A stretch of DNA of 64,000 nucleotides from Methylophilus sp. 14 (GTDB lineage: Bacteria; Pseudomonadota; Gammaproteobacteria; Burkholderiales; Methylophilaceae), in the NCBI RefSeq assembly GCF_015354345.1, contig NZ_JADKYS010000005.1:62001-126000 (forward strand). The letters are read 5' to 3'. A model generated the notes under the pieces. That model was not told the origin of the DNA and searched no databases. It saw only the letters and a program-made list of their open reading frames with translations. This document shows, one piece after another, positions 46,116 to 56,885 of the stretch (within the stretch, counting starts at the first letter, position 1; every line of letters starts with the position of its first letter). A program made the position numbers and the translations under genes.

Positions 46116-49100
46116 ATGGATTGGTACGGTATTTTCTTTTTCAGGGCAGGCGCTCCAACCGCCCTGCTCTATGGTAGCTATGATGGCTGGCTGGTCGTTC
46201 TGTCGGCCGTCGTCGCCATCGGCTCGTCTATTCTGGCGCTGCAATTAACACGCCTGTCACAAAAACAGACTTCTGTGGTGTCACGCCGCTTTTCTATCAT
46301 CGCCAGCTCAGTCTCATTAGGCGCTGGCATCTGGGCCATGCATTTTATTGGCATGCTGGCCTACCAGATCTGCACCCCGGTTTCTTACTACCCCGACGCA
46401 ACGCTTGTCTCAATGATGCCTGGTATTCTTGCCTCATACTATGCCCTTAACTTAATGTCAGAGACACAGATCGACTACCGCAAACTGCTTAAAGGCGGAT
46501 TCGCCGTCGGCGCCGGTATAGGCACCATGCATTACATAGGCATGCTCGCCATGCGTATGGAGCCGGAACTCAAGTTTGACCTGGTATGGGTGCTGGTGTC
46601 TGTCGTGGTCGCGGTGGCCTTATCCACGCTGTCACTGTGGACAGGCATATTCTTAAACCAGAAAGGCAAAATCCCGCCCAAAGTGAGCATCATCCTCGGC
46701 GGCGTACTCATGGGCAGCGCCATCACCGCCATGCACTACACCGGCATGGCCTCTGCGCGCTTTCTGGGAGTCGCCAAACCTGGCTTCAACCCGGACGACA
46801 ACCAGTCCATCACCATGGCACTGGGCATTACGCTGGTCACCATTTTGATTGGCGTTATCGCCACAGCGATTAACGCATTGATACGCTACCGGCAAATGCT
46901 GGCCACCATCCAGGCCAGTGAGACGCGCTTGTCGACCATCCTGGATACCGCAGTAGACGGCATTGTCACCATTAATACCACCGGTGAAATGATCGCCTGT
47001 AATGACGCGGTTGAAAAACTGTTTGGCTGGACCAAGGCAGAGATGAAAGGTAAAAACATTTCGCTGCTGATGCCAGAACCTGATAGCTCCAACCACCTGT
47101 ATTACCTGAAAAACTACCAGGCAACTGGCGAGGCAAGAATTATCGGCGAAGGCCGTGACCTCGATGCCATGCGCAAAGATGGCAGCACGTTCCCGATCAG
47201 GCTGGCGATTGGTGAAGTCAAACTTGCCAACGAAACCTTATACGTCGGCTTTATCACCGACCTCAGCCACCGCAAAGCGATTGAAGAGGCGGTGCGGCAA
47301 AAAGACCAGCAGATCCAGTCTATGATGAACAACATCCCAGGCGTGACTTTTCGTGTCAGCCTGGCAGGTGAATGGAATATCTTGCTGATCAGCGACGCAG
47401 CGCTACAAATGACAGGCTGGCCCGCCAGTGATTTTGTAAGTGGGCAACAACGATTTTCCCCCCTGATACACCATGACGATATAGCGCGTGTAAGGCCAAT
47501 TGCCGTCAAGGCAATTAAACGCTTGGAGAGCTTTGAGGTCGAGTTCAGGATCACCGATCGTAGCGGCCATGAAAAGTGGATTTCAGCCTTCGCCTCGCCG
47601 CTGTTGAACAAAGACGGCGTCCCGTATGCCATGGACGGTGTCTTGCTGGATATTACCGACTCTAAACAAAAGAATGCTGAATTTGAAGGCATTGTGAATG
47701 CCATTAACTACGCCACCAATGTGGCTGAATTTACCATTGATGGCTTTGTCATCAATGCCAACCAGCACTTTCTTGACCTGCTGGGCTACCAACTGGCAGA
47801 GATTCAGGGCCGCCATCACTCTATTTTTTGCCCACCTGATTTTGCGCTGACGAATGCCTACAAACAAAAATGGTCGTCGCTGCGCCGCGGTGAGTTTGTA
47901 CATGGCGAATTTTTACGTTATGGCAAGGCAGGCAAACAAATCTGGATTAATGCCTCGTATAGCCCGGTGCGTGACGTGGATGGCAAAGTGGTTAAGGTAT
48001 TGATGTTTATGATGGACATCAGCGAGCGCAAGCAAATGGAGCGGGACATGCTGGCGGCCAAAGAAACCGCCGAACAGGCCGCCAATGCCAAAAGCACCTT
48101 TCTGGCAAACATGAGTCATGAAATTCGCACACCCATGAACTCGATTATTGGCTTTAGCGAGTTGTTGCTGGATACGCCTATGCAGCCTGAGCAACGTAAT
48201 TATTTATCGACGATCAGCCAGTCTGCCAAGTCATTACTGCATTTGCTCAATGATATTCTCGACAGTGCCAAGCTGGAAAAAGGCATGCTGGAACTGGAGA
48301 TGCTGGATTTCTCCATGCGCGAAATGGTCGATGGCCTGATTTCGTCCCTGTGGTTACAGGCACGCAAAAAACAGCTGGACCTGAAGTTGAATTTAGCGCC
48401 AGAAGCAGCAGGTTACTATATCGGCGCTGAACACCGCATTCGCCAGGTGCTGACCAACCTGTTGGGCAATGCCATCAAATTCACCGAAACCGGCCATGTT
48501 GAACTCAATGTGCACCTGACAGCCACCGGCGAAGTGCAATTTGACATCATTGATACCGGCATCGGGATCGATGAAGACCGGCTGGATGTGATTTTTGAGC
48601 CTTTTACGCAGGCAGATGCCTCGATGAGCCGCCGTTTTGGCGGCACCGGCCTGGGCACCACCATTAGTAAACAATTGGTAGAGTTGATGGGTGGCCGCAT
48701 TACGGCCAACAGCAAAATTGGCAAAGGCAGCTGCTTTTCCGTCACGCTGTCACTGGCAGAAGGCAGTGCGCCGGAGAGTTCAGCGCAAAACGGTGCGTTG
48801 GCATTCACCTTGCCAGCGCTCAACATTCTTGCCGCAGATGATATTGAGCAAAACCGCAGATTGCTCAACATTGTGCTGGAAAAACAAGGTCACCAACTCA
48901 CCCTGGCCAGCAACGGCCAAGAGGTCGTCGACGCCTGGCAAGCCCAGCCATATGACGTGATTTTGATGGATGTGCAAATGCCGGTCATGGATGGCCTCAG
49001 CGCCAGTATGCATATCCGCACACTGGAACAACAGTCCGGCAGGGCCAGAACGCCAATTATTGCATTGACCGCCAGCGTGCTCGAGCAAGACCGGCTGGCC

Positions 49101-49820
49101 GCCGCAGAAGCTGGCATGGATGGCTTTGCGTCCAAGCCGATTGAGCTGCCATTATTACTGGCAGAAATTCAGCGCGTGTTGCAACTGGAAGCGGTCGCAA
49201 TCAGCACCGATACTAGCCCCTCCATGCCTGCAACAACGCATTTTGACCTGAAAAAAGGCATCCAGTTATGGGGCGACCAGCAAACCTACCTGCATGAAGT
49301 CAATGTGTATGTGCAAGAATCCCGCAAACATATCACCACCCTCCAGCAAGCGATTGCTACGCAAGATCACGCCTTGCTTAAACAAATCGCACATGCCAAT
49401 AAAGGGGTGAGCGCCAATCTCGCGTTATTGACTATTCAGGAAAGCTACCATGCCCTGGAACAGGTCAGTGAGGAGCAATGGCATACCTGCCCAGCGCTGG
49501 TGGCACAATTGCAAGCTGACGTGCAGTCACTGCATGCGTCCATCACCCCCTTGCTTTCGCAGCAAACACTGTCCGCCGCCACCGACCAGACAGCCCTGCC
49601 AGCCGGACAATTACTGGATTGGCTGCAAGCGTTACGGACACTGGTCGCCATGAATGAACTGGATGATGCGCTCGTCAGCCAACTGGTTCAACACGCCCCG
49701 GCCAGCTGGCGCACGGCGTTAAACACCATTACGCAGCTATTGAATGACTTTGACTTTGAGCAAGCGACCATGCATATTGACCAGCTACTGGCAATCCAGA
49801 CCCAGGAGGCCTCCTCATGA
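46116..49820 (+). CDS. MHYT-PAS hybrid histidine kinase with receiver and HPt domains
   Basis: This is a 1234-residue membrane sensor. Three MHYT repeats (IWAMHFIGMLA, GTMHYIGMLAMRM, ITAMHYTGMASAR) lie in seven helices at about residues 20-255; MHYT domains are proposed to sense O2, CO or NO through copper. Three PAS domains follow (about 270-640). HisKA contains NMSHEIRTPMNS (His about 668) and is followed by a HATPase domain with DTGIGI and GGTGLG. A receiver has its Asp at about 952 (LMDVQMP), and a C-terminal HPt domain carries AHANKG (His about 1093). I chose the ATG at 46116 (AAGGCG upstream) over a GTG at 46074. It overlaps the HD-GYP regulator by 4 bp. Confidence 0.92.
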   Translation: MDWYGIFFFRAGAPTALLYGSYDGWLVVLSAVVAIGSSILALQLTRLSQKQTSVVSRRFSIIASSVSLGAGIWAMHFIGMLAYQICTPVSYYPDATLVSMMPGILASYYALNLMSETQIDYRKLLKGGFAVGAGIGTMHYIGMLAMRMEPELKFDLVWVLVSVVVAVALSTLSLWTGIFLNQKGKIPPKVSIILGGVLMGSAITAMHYTGMASARFLGVAKPGFNPDDNQSITMALGITLVTILIGVIATAINALIRYRQMLATIQASETRLSTILDTAVDGIVTINTTGEMIACNDAVEKLFGWTKAEMKGKNISLLMPEPDSSNHLYYLKNYQATGEARIIGEGRDLDAMRKDGSTFPIRLAIGEVKLANETLYVGFITDLSHRKAIEEAVRQKDQQIQSMMNNIPGVTFRVSLAGEWNILLISDAALQMTGWPASDFVSGQQRFSPLIHHDDIARVRPIAVKAIKRLESFEVEFRITDRSGHEKWISAFASPLLNKDGVPYAMDGVLLDITDSKQKNAEFEGIVNAINYATNVAEFTIDGFVINANQHFLDLLGYQLAEIQGRHHSIFCPPDFALTNAYKQKWSSLRRGEFVHGEFLRYGKAGKQIWINASYSPVRDVDGKVVKVLMFMMDISERKQMERDMLAAKETAEQAANAKSTFLANMSHEIRTPMNSIIGFSELLLDTPMQPEQRNYLSTISQSAKSLLHLLNDILDSAKLEKGMLELEMLDFSMREMVDGLISSLWLQARKKQLDLKLNLAPEAAGYYIGAEHRIRQVLTNLLGNAIKFTETGHVELNVHLTATGEVQFDIIDTGIGIDEDRLDVIFEPFTQADASMSRRFGGTGLGTTISKQLVELMGGRITANSKIGKGSCFSVTLSLAEGSAPESSAQNGALAFTLPALNILAADDIEQNRRLLNIVLEKQGHQLTLASNGQEVVDAWQAQPYDVILMDVQMPVMDGLSASMHIRTLEQQSGRARTPIIALTASVLEQDRLAAAEAGMDGFASKPIELPLLLAEIQRVLQLEAVAISTDTSPSMPATTHFDLKKGIQLWGDQQTYLHEVNVYVQESRKHITTLQQAIATQDHALLKQIAHANKGVSANLALLTIQESYHALEQVSEEQWHTCPALVAQLQADVQSLHASITPLLSQQTLSAATDQTALPAGQLLDWLQALRTLVAMNELDDALVSQLVQHAPASWRTALNTITQLLNDFDFEQATMHIDQLLAIQTQEASS

Positions 49821-50815
49821 TGGATAACACCGCACAACAAGCAAAAATTCTGATTGTGGATGATGAACCACTTAACCTTAAAGTATTAAAACAGGTGCTG
49901 CAGGACAACTACCGCTTGAGTTTTGCCAAAAACGGCATGGATGCCCTGGAACTGGTCAAAAAAGAAAAGCCCAGCCTCATTTTGCTGGACGTGATGATGC
50001 CGGGCATGACCGGCTTTGAGGTCTGCAGGCAACTCAAAAGTGACCCGGAAACGAACACCATTCCAGTGATTTTTGTCACCGCCCTGGCCGAAGAGGCGGA
50101 TGAATCGGAAGGCTTTGCCGTAGGTGGCGTGGATTACATCAATAAACCGATTTCACCGGCACTGGTACGCGCGCGCGTGAAAACGCACTTATCGCTGGTA
50201 CATATCGATGAACTGAAACGTACACACCTGGAGCTGATCCAGCGCCTGGGCCGTGCCGCCGAGTTTAAAGACAATGAAACCGGCCTGCACGTCATGCGCA
50301 TGAGCCATGTCTCCGGCAGGCTGGCCTTGCAACTGGGCATGGATGCGCACTTCTCAGAACAACTGATTCATGCCGCGCCCATGCATGACATCGGCAAAAT
50401 CGGCATTCCAGACCATGTGTTGCTCAAACCGGGCAAGCTGGATGAGGAAGAACTGGCATTGATGCGAAAACACCCGGAAATGGGTGCAAAAATCCTCGAT
50501 AACTCTACATCACCACTGATCAAGCTGGCCCACTCTGTGGCGCTTTATCACCATGAAAAATGGGATGGCAGCGGCTATCCGTTCGGCTTAAAAGGGGAAG
50601 CGATTCCGATTGAGGCACGCATCGTCGCCGTCGCTGACGTGTTTGATGCCTTGCTCAACAAACGCCCTTACAAGGAAGCCTGGCCAGTAGAACAGGCGGT
50701 GGCAGAAATAGAAACCAATCGTGGCAAACACTTTGACCCGGCCATCGTCGATGCCATGCTGCAATGCTTGCCAGACTTGCTAGAGATTAACAACAACTGG
50801 CTTGAAGAAGATTAA
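49817..50815 (+). CDS. Response regulator with HD-GYP phosphodiesterase domain
   Basis: This 332-residue protein has an N-terminal receiver (DDEP, phospho-Asp in LLDVMMP) and a C-terminal HD-GYP domain (MHDIGKIGIPD, HHEKWDGSGYP, VADVFDAL), the type that degrades cyclic di-GMP, as in RpfG. The metal and catalytic residues of the family are all present, so it should be active. Its ATG overlaps the stop of the hybrid kinase gene (ATGATG), and the kinase HPt domain is the obvious phosphodonor. The output is likely motility, pilus or biofilm control. Confidence 0.93.
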   Translation: MMDNTAQQAKILIVDDEPLNLKVLKQVLQDNYRLSFAKNGMDALELVKKEKPSLILLDVMMPGMTGFEVCRQLKSDPETNTIPVIFVTALAEEADESEGFAVGGVDYINKPISPALVRARVKTHLSLVHIDELKRTHLELIQRLGRAAEFKDNETGLHVMRMSHVSGRLALQLGMDAHFSEQLIHAAPMHDIGKIGIPDHVLLKPGKLDEEELALMRKHPEMGAKILDNSTSPLIKLAHSVALYHHEKWDGSGYPFGLKGEAIPIEARIVAVADVFDALLNKRPYKEAWPVEQAVAEIETNRGKHFDPAIVDAMLQCLPDLLEINNNWLEED

Positions 50816-50825
50816 GTGACTGGCG

Positions 50826-50855
50826 GGAGGGCTGCCATACTCAGGCAGCATCCCG
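50826..50855. terminator. Hairpin between convergent HD-GYP and gatB genes
   Basis: GGG-GCTGCC/GGCAGC-CCC forms a strong stem-loop between the two convergent stop codons, but no clear T-run follows on either strand. It could stop or stabilise both transcripts. Confidence 0.45.
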
Positions 50856-50857
50856 GT

Positions 50858-52303
50858 TTAACCCAGTTTGGCTTTCAGCAACTCGTTGACCTGTGCCGGA
50901 TTGGCCTTGCCTTTGGAGGCCTTCATGCATTGGCCGACCAGCGCGTTAAAGGCTTTTTCTTTCCCGGCTTTATATTCATCGACCATGGCCTGGTTCGCGG
51001 CCAGCACCTCATTGATAATGGCTTCAATCGCGCCAGTATCAGACACCTGCTTAAGGCCTTTGGCTTCAATAATGGCGTCCACCTCGCCCTCACCCGCCCA
51101 CAAACCTTCAAACACCTGCTTGGCCGCATTGTTAGAAATCGTGTTATCGGCAATCCGCTTGAGCAAAGCAGCCAATTGCGCAGCAGACACCGGGCTATCG
51201 ACAATAGATTTTTCCTCGGCGTTGAGCTTGGCTGACAACGCGCCCATGACCCAGTTTGCCGCTTGCTTGGGCTCTGCGCCTGCGGCCACGGTCGCCACAA
51301 AATAATCGGCCTGGCTGCGTGAGGCAGTCAATGTGCTGGCATCGTAGCTCGACAGTTGGTATTCACTCACCAAACGCGCCTGCAAGGCTTGCGGCAACTC
51401 AGGCATGAGCGCTTTTACACGTGCTTTGTCCGCCTCAGTGACTTCCAATGGTAGCAAGTCAGGGTCAGGGAAGTAGCGATAATCGTTGGCTTCTTCCTTG
51501 CTGCGCATGGCGCGCGTTTCACCCGTATCCGGGTTAAACAGCACGGTGGCCTGTTGAATGGTGCCGCCATCTTCCAATGTTTCGATTTGCCACTGGGTTT
51601 CATACTCAATCGCCTGTTGCATGAACTTGAACGAGTTGAGGTTTTTGATCTCACGGCGTGTGCCTAATTTATCAGACCCTTTGGGGCGTACTGACACGTT
51701 AACATCGCAACGGAAGCTGCCTTCCTGCATATTGCCGTCACAGATACCTATCCACTGCACCAGCTCGTGCAGTTTTTTGGCATAAGCCACGGCCTCGGCC
51801 GCGCTACGCATATCCGGCTCAGTCACGATTTCCAGCAACGGCGTCCCGGCGCGGTTCAAGTCAATGCCCGACATGCCTTCAACGGCGCCGTGTACAGATT
51901 TACCTGCATCTTCTTCCAGATGCGCACGCGTGATATTGATTACCTTTTCGTAAGCCTCGGTATTTTTAGTCGCAGGCACCTGGATGGTGATTTTGCCTTT
52001 ACCAACGACAGGCAACTCGAACTGGCTGATCTGGTAACCTTTGGGCAAATCAGGATAAAAGTAATTCTTGCGCGAAAACACGCTGCGTGGCGCCATTTCA
52101 GCCTCAATCGCCAGGCCAAACTTGATGGCACACTCAACGGCTTCTTTGTTGAGTACCGGCAACACACCTGGCAAAGCGATACTCACTTCACACGCCTGCG
52201 TATTTGGCTCAGCCCCATAGGTGGTCGAAGCACCGCTAAACTGTTTGGATTTAGTTTGTAACTGAGTGTGGGTTTCCAACCCGATGACGACTTCCCACTG
52301 CAT
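50858..52303 (-). CDS. gatB: Asp-tRNA(Asn)/Glu-tRNA(Gln) amidotransferase subunit B
   Basis: This 481-residue protein is the kinase/tRNA-binding subunit of GatCAB, which amidates mischarged Glu-tRNA(Gln) or Asp-tRNA(Asn). It has the family start ([22 protein letters not shown]), the core [18 protein letters not shown], and the C-terminal YqeY-like tail domain that grips the tRNA. The gene follows gatA directly. Confidence 0.97.
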   Translation of the reverse strand: MQWEVVIGLETHTQLQTKSKQFSGASTTYGAEPNTQACEVSIALPGVLPVLNKEAVECAIKFGLAIEAEMAPRSVFSRKNYFYPDLPKGYQISQFELPVVGKGKITIQVPATKNTEAYEKVINITRAHLEEDAGKSVHGAVEGMSGIDLNRAGTPLLEIVTEPDMRSAAEAVAYAKKLHELVQWIGICDGNMQEGSFRCDVNVSVRPKGSDKLGTRREIKNLNSFKFMQQAIEYETQWQIETLEDGGTIQQATVLFNPDTGETRAMRSKEEANDYRYFPDPDLLPLEVTEADKARVKALMPELPQALQARLVSEYQLSSYDASTLTASRSQADYFVATVAAGAEPKQAANWVMGALSAKLNAEEKSIVDSPVSAAQLAALLKRIADNTISNNAAKQVFEGLWAGEGEVDAIIEAKGLKQVSDTGAIEAIINEVLAANQAMVDEYKAGKEKAFNALVGQCMKASKGKANPAQVNELLKAKLG

Positions 52304-53785
52304 TTAGATTCCCTCCGGCATACGTGTGTGCCAGTCTGTCACTTGTTGATAGGCGTGGCCGATCTCCAGCATGCGCGCCTCATCAAAATAATTACCAATG
52401 ATCTGCAAACCTACCGGCAGCGCTTTACCTTCACTGTTTTGCGCAAAACCAGCCGGGATACTCATGCCTGGCAAACCGGCCAGATTGACGGCGATGGTAT
52501 ACAGATCTTCGAGGTACATGGCGACCGGGTCGCTGGTCTTCTCCCCGGCTTTAAAGGCTGTCGAAGGGGCAGCTGGCCCCATGATCACATCACAATGCTT
52601 AAATGCTTCTACAAAGTCCTGTGCAATCAGGCGGCGAATTTGCTGTGCTTTGAGGTAGTAGGCATCGTAGTAACCGGCGCTCAAAACGTAGGTACCAATC
52701 AGGATACGACGCTTGACCTCGGCACCAAACCCTTCGGCACGCGACTTCATATACATCTCCATGAGGTCGTTGTATTCAGCCGCACGGTGGCCGTAGCGCA
52801 CACCGTCGTAACGTGACAGGTTGCTGGAGGCTTCGGCCGGCGCCAGTACGTAATACACGGGGATAGACAGATTGTTATTAGGCAGGCTAACTTCAACGAT
52901 CTCTGCGCCGAGTTTTTTGTATTCCGCAATCGCGGTTTCAATCACTTGCGCCACATCGGCACTCAGGCCTTCGGCAAAGTATTCTTTAGGCAAGCCGATA
53001 CGCAGACCCTTGAGCGGCTGCGCGCCAGTCATGTTGGCCAAGCCGCGCGTGTAATCTTCTTTTTCGCGATTAACGCTGGTGGAGTCACGCTCGTCGAACC
53101 CAGCCATGACATTGAGCATCAAGGCACAGTCCTCTGCCGATTTAGCCATCGGGCCTGCCTGATCTAAAGACGAAGCAAATGCGATCATGCCGTAACGTGA
53201 CACCAAACCATAGGTTGGCTTGAGGCCAGTAAAACCACACAGCGATGCTGGCTGGCGAATGGAACCGCCAGTATCAGTACCCGTGGCTGCCGCACACAAG
53301 CGCGCCGCGACCGCTGCCGCAGAACCGCCTGAACTACCACCCGGCACACGATCGAAATCCCAGGGATTTTTTACGCCCCCAAAATAACTGGTCTCGTTGG
53401 AGGAGCCCATGGCGAATTCGTCCATATTGGTTTTACCCAAATTGACCGCACCGGCCGCATCAAACTGGCTGATGACATGCGCGTCATACGGAGAAATAAA
53501 CGTCTCCAGCATTTTTGAGCTACAGGTGGTGCGCCAGCCTTTGGCACAGAAAATATCTTTTTGCGCCAGCGGAATGCCGGTCAATGGGCCGAAATCACCC
53601 GCCGCAATGCGGGCATCTGCCGCTTTGGCCTGCGCCAGCGTTTTGTCTTCGTCGATGGTGACGTAGGCATTGATGGTCGGGTTAAGCTGCGCCATGCGCT
53701 GCAAATAGGCTTGCGTTAACTCAACACTGGAAACTTGCTTGCTGGCCAACTGCTGGCCCAGCTGTTTAAGACTGCTGTTAATCAT
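52304..53785 (-). CDS. gatA: Asp-tRNA(Asn)/Glu-tRNA(Gln) amidotransferase subunit A
   Basis: This 493-residue amidase subunit releases ammonia from glutamine. The amidase signature is visible ([51 protein letters not shown]) with the Ser-cisSer-Lys triad. It is the middle gene of gatCAB, 55 bp after gatC, and gatB follows at once. Confidence 0.97.
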   Translation of the reverse strand: MINSSLKQLGQQLASKQVSSVELTQAYLQRMAQLNPTINAYVTIDEDKTLAQAKAADARIAAGDFGPLTGIPLAQKDIFCAKGWRTTCSSKMLETFISPYDAHVISQFDAAGAVNLGKTNMDEFAMGSSNETSYFGGVKNPWDFDRVPGGSSGGSAAAVAARLCAAATGTDTGGSIRQPASLCGFTGLKPTYGLVSRYGMIAFASSLDQAGPMAKSAEDCALMLNVMAGFDERDSTSVNREKEDYTRGLANMTGAQPLKGLRIGLPKEYFAEGLSADVAQVIETAIAEYKKLGAEIVEVSLPNNNLSIPVYYVLAPAEASSNLSRYDGVRYGHRAAEYNDLMEMYMKSRAEGFGAEVKRRILIGTYVLSAGYYDAYYLKAQQIRRLIAQDFVEAFKHCDVIMGPAAPSTAFKAGEKTSDPVAMYLEDLYTIAVNLAGLPGMSIPAGFAQNSEGKALPVGLQIIGNYFDEARMLEIGHAYQQVTDWHTRMPEGI

Positions 53786-53840
53786 AGCGGCTGTATCTGA
53801 AAATTAGTTAATCACGCGTAAAGTCGCGTAGAAAATGTGC

Positions 53841-54128
53841 TTATTCAATGACTTTGGGCACCAGGTACAGGCCATCCTGTGTCGCTGGGGCAATCGATTG
53901 AAACAGCTCGCGCTGGTTGGTTTGGGTAACCACATCTTCACGCAGGCGCTGTGTCACATCTTGCGAGTGCGACATGGGGGTGATACCGGTGGTATCGACA
54001 GCCTGCATTTGCTCGATCAAACCGAGGATACCGGAAAGTTTGTTCAGGGTTTCTTGCGCCTCATTGTCACTCACCTCGATGCGGGCCAGGTGAGCGATGC
54101 GCTTGATATCATCTAGATTCAGTGCCAT
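53841..54128 (-). CDS. gatC: Asp-tRNA(Asn)/Glu-tRNA(Gln) amidotransferase subunit C
   Basis: This 95-residue belt subunit wraps between GatA and GatB. The N-terminal [17 protein letters not shown] and the [20 protein letters not shown] motif are typical. It is first in the gatCAB operon and divergent from mreB. Confidence 0.95.
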   Translation of the reverse strand: MALNLDDIKRIAHLARIEVSDNEAQETLNKLSGILGLIEQMQAVDTTGITPMSHSQDVTQRLREDVVTQTNQRELFQSIAPATQDGLYLVPKVIE

Positions 54129-54253
54129 GTCTGGTTAATTGTCTGTAAGATTTTGAAAGCACGTCTTAATTTCATGTGCGTTTTGCGCTATTATACCTTG
54201 ATTTTATGCCGCACTTAGCGAGCAGTTCTAAAGTCGGAAACTTCACAGGATAA

Positions 54254-55300
<1,047 letters not shown>

Positions 55301-55329
55301 TTCGGGGCAACGTTGGCGCGCACCCGATC

Positions 55330-56409
55330 ATGCTAAAAGGCATACACCAACAGCTTGACCCTCAGGAGTCCCCGGCTTTTTTTATACAGGGACCCAAGCC
55401 TTTCTCACGCCTGATGTTTTTTTGCACACTCTCACTGGTGATGATGGCGGTGGATGCGCGCTTTGACTACCTGAGCCAGGTTCGCCAATGGTTTAGCACC
55501 GCCCTGCACCCGCTGGAAGTACTGGCCAGCGCCCCTAATGAGTGGGGACGCAACATTAACACCTACTTCACCTCGCACAATCAGCTCATTCAGGACAACT
55601 TCAAACTCAAACAACAAGCCTTGATAGACCATGCCGCCTTACAGCGACTGGCCACCGTGGATGCCGAAAACGTACATTTACGCACGCTGCTGGCAGGGGA
55701 TTTGCCCATTATTCCGCAAGCCACGCTAGGCGAAGTATTGCACATGGGGCGCGACCCGTTCAGCAACATCATTACGCTTAACCGCGGCAGCCGCCATGAC
55801 ATCACCCCCGGACAAGCCGTGGTGGATGAACAGGGCGTGGTGGGGCAAATTACACGCGTCTATCCATTCACCAGCGAAGTGACACTGATTACCGATAAAA
55901 AACTGTCGATTCCCATCCAGATTGAGCGCAACCAGTTACGTGCGATTGCTTTCGGCGAGGGCAAGCGTAACACGCTGGATATTCCATACCTGCCCACCAG
56001 TGTAGACATCAAGGTCGGCGACAAATTAGTCACCTCCGGCATTGATGGCGTGTATCCGGCAGGATTGGCGGTGGCCGTCGTCACCCAGATCAAGCAAAGC
56101 CAGGACTCGCCGTTTGCCAAAATCATCAGCCGCCCGATTGCAGGCGTCAACAACCATAAACACGTGCTCATCCTCAAGATGCCAGACACACCTGCCATGA
56201 ACCAGGCCAGCGAAAACCGCCCTGTGCTGCCGCGCAACAATGCGCAACACCTGGACCAGTCGGTGGTGGAAGTACTGCAAAAAAACAACGCCGCCGTTGA
56301 TCCCCATCCGGCCACAGAAACACCCGTTTTAGATGCGGCCCCTGCCAGCCCCGACGGTGGCGCAGCAGCAACACCCGAAAATACGCCTGCCACACCGGAG
56401 CACCCATGA
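55330..56409 (+). CDS. mreC: Rod shape-determining protein MreC
   Basis: This 359-residue elongasome scaffold has a membrane helix at about residues 30-45, a coiled coil (about 70-115), and the periplasmic beta-barrel domain (GEVLHMGRDPFSNIITLNRG, VVGQITRVYPFTSEVTLITD, VTSGIDGVYPAGLAV). The last 60 residues are a Pro/Ala/Thr-rich tail not needed for the fold. It overlaps mreD by 4 bp (ATGA). Confidence 0.95.
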   Translation: MLKGIHQQLDPQESPAFFIQGPKPFSRLMFFCTLSLVMMAVDARFDYLSQVRQWFSTALHPLEVLASAPNEWGRNINTYFTSHNQLIQDNFKLKQQALIDHAALQRLATVDAENVHLRTLLAGDLPIIPQATLGEVLHMGRDPFSNIITLNRGSRHDITPGQAVVDEQGVVGQITRVYPFTSEVTLITDKKLSIPIQIERNQLRAIAFGEGKRNTLDIPYLPTSVDIKVGDKLVTSGIDGVYPAGLAVAVVTQIKQSQDSPFAKIISRPIAGVNNHKHVLILKMPDTPAMNQASENRPVLPRNNAQHLDQSVVEVLQKNNAAVDPHPATETPVLDAAPASPDGGAAATPENTPATPEHP

Positions 56410-56882
56410 AGCCGGTTAAATTCAGCACATTCCTGTTTACCATGCTGGTCGGGCTTACCTTCCAGCTCTACCCCTGGTCCAATACCGGCATCATTATCCG
56501 CCCAGACTTTTTGCTAGTGATTATGATTTACTGGCTGTTGCAAGCGCCCTACCATTGCAACATTGGCTGGGTCTGGTTTGCCGGGCTATTGGTCGATTTA
56601 TCGACTGGCAGCCTGCTCGGACAGCATGCACTGACCTTTGCAGTGACCGCGTTCCTCGGCCTGATTTACCAGCGCCGCCTGGTGCTGTTTAACCGCTGGC
56701 AACTTTATTTATATGTCATCTTTCTGTTTGGTGCGCAACGCGCGCTGATTTTGCTGCTTAAACTATTTGCTGGCGGCGAATTGCCAGACTGGACTTACGG
56801 CTTACCCGTGATTTCCGACCTCATATTGTGGCAATGCATGATTATCTGGTTTGGCGAACTGACCCGCCCGAAGAAGTTATAA
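56406..56882 (+). CDS. mreD: Rod shape-determining protein MreD
   Basis: This 158-residue membrane protein has about five hydrophobic segments and matches MreD (IIIRPDFLLVIMIYWLLQAP, GWVWFAGLLVDLSTGSLLGQHAL). It belongs to the MreBCD-PBP2-RodA complex. Its ATG overlaps the mreC stop and mrdA follows 3 bp later. Confidence 0.93.
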   Translation: MKPVKFSTFLFTMLVGLTFQLYPWSNTGIIIRPDFLLVIMIYWLLQAPYHCNIGWVWFAGLLVDLSTGSLLGQHALTFAVTAFLGLIYQRRLVLFNRWQLYLYVIFLFGAQRALILLLKLFAGGELPDWTYGLPVISDLILWQCMIIWFGELTRPKKL

Positions 56883-56885
56883 GCA

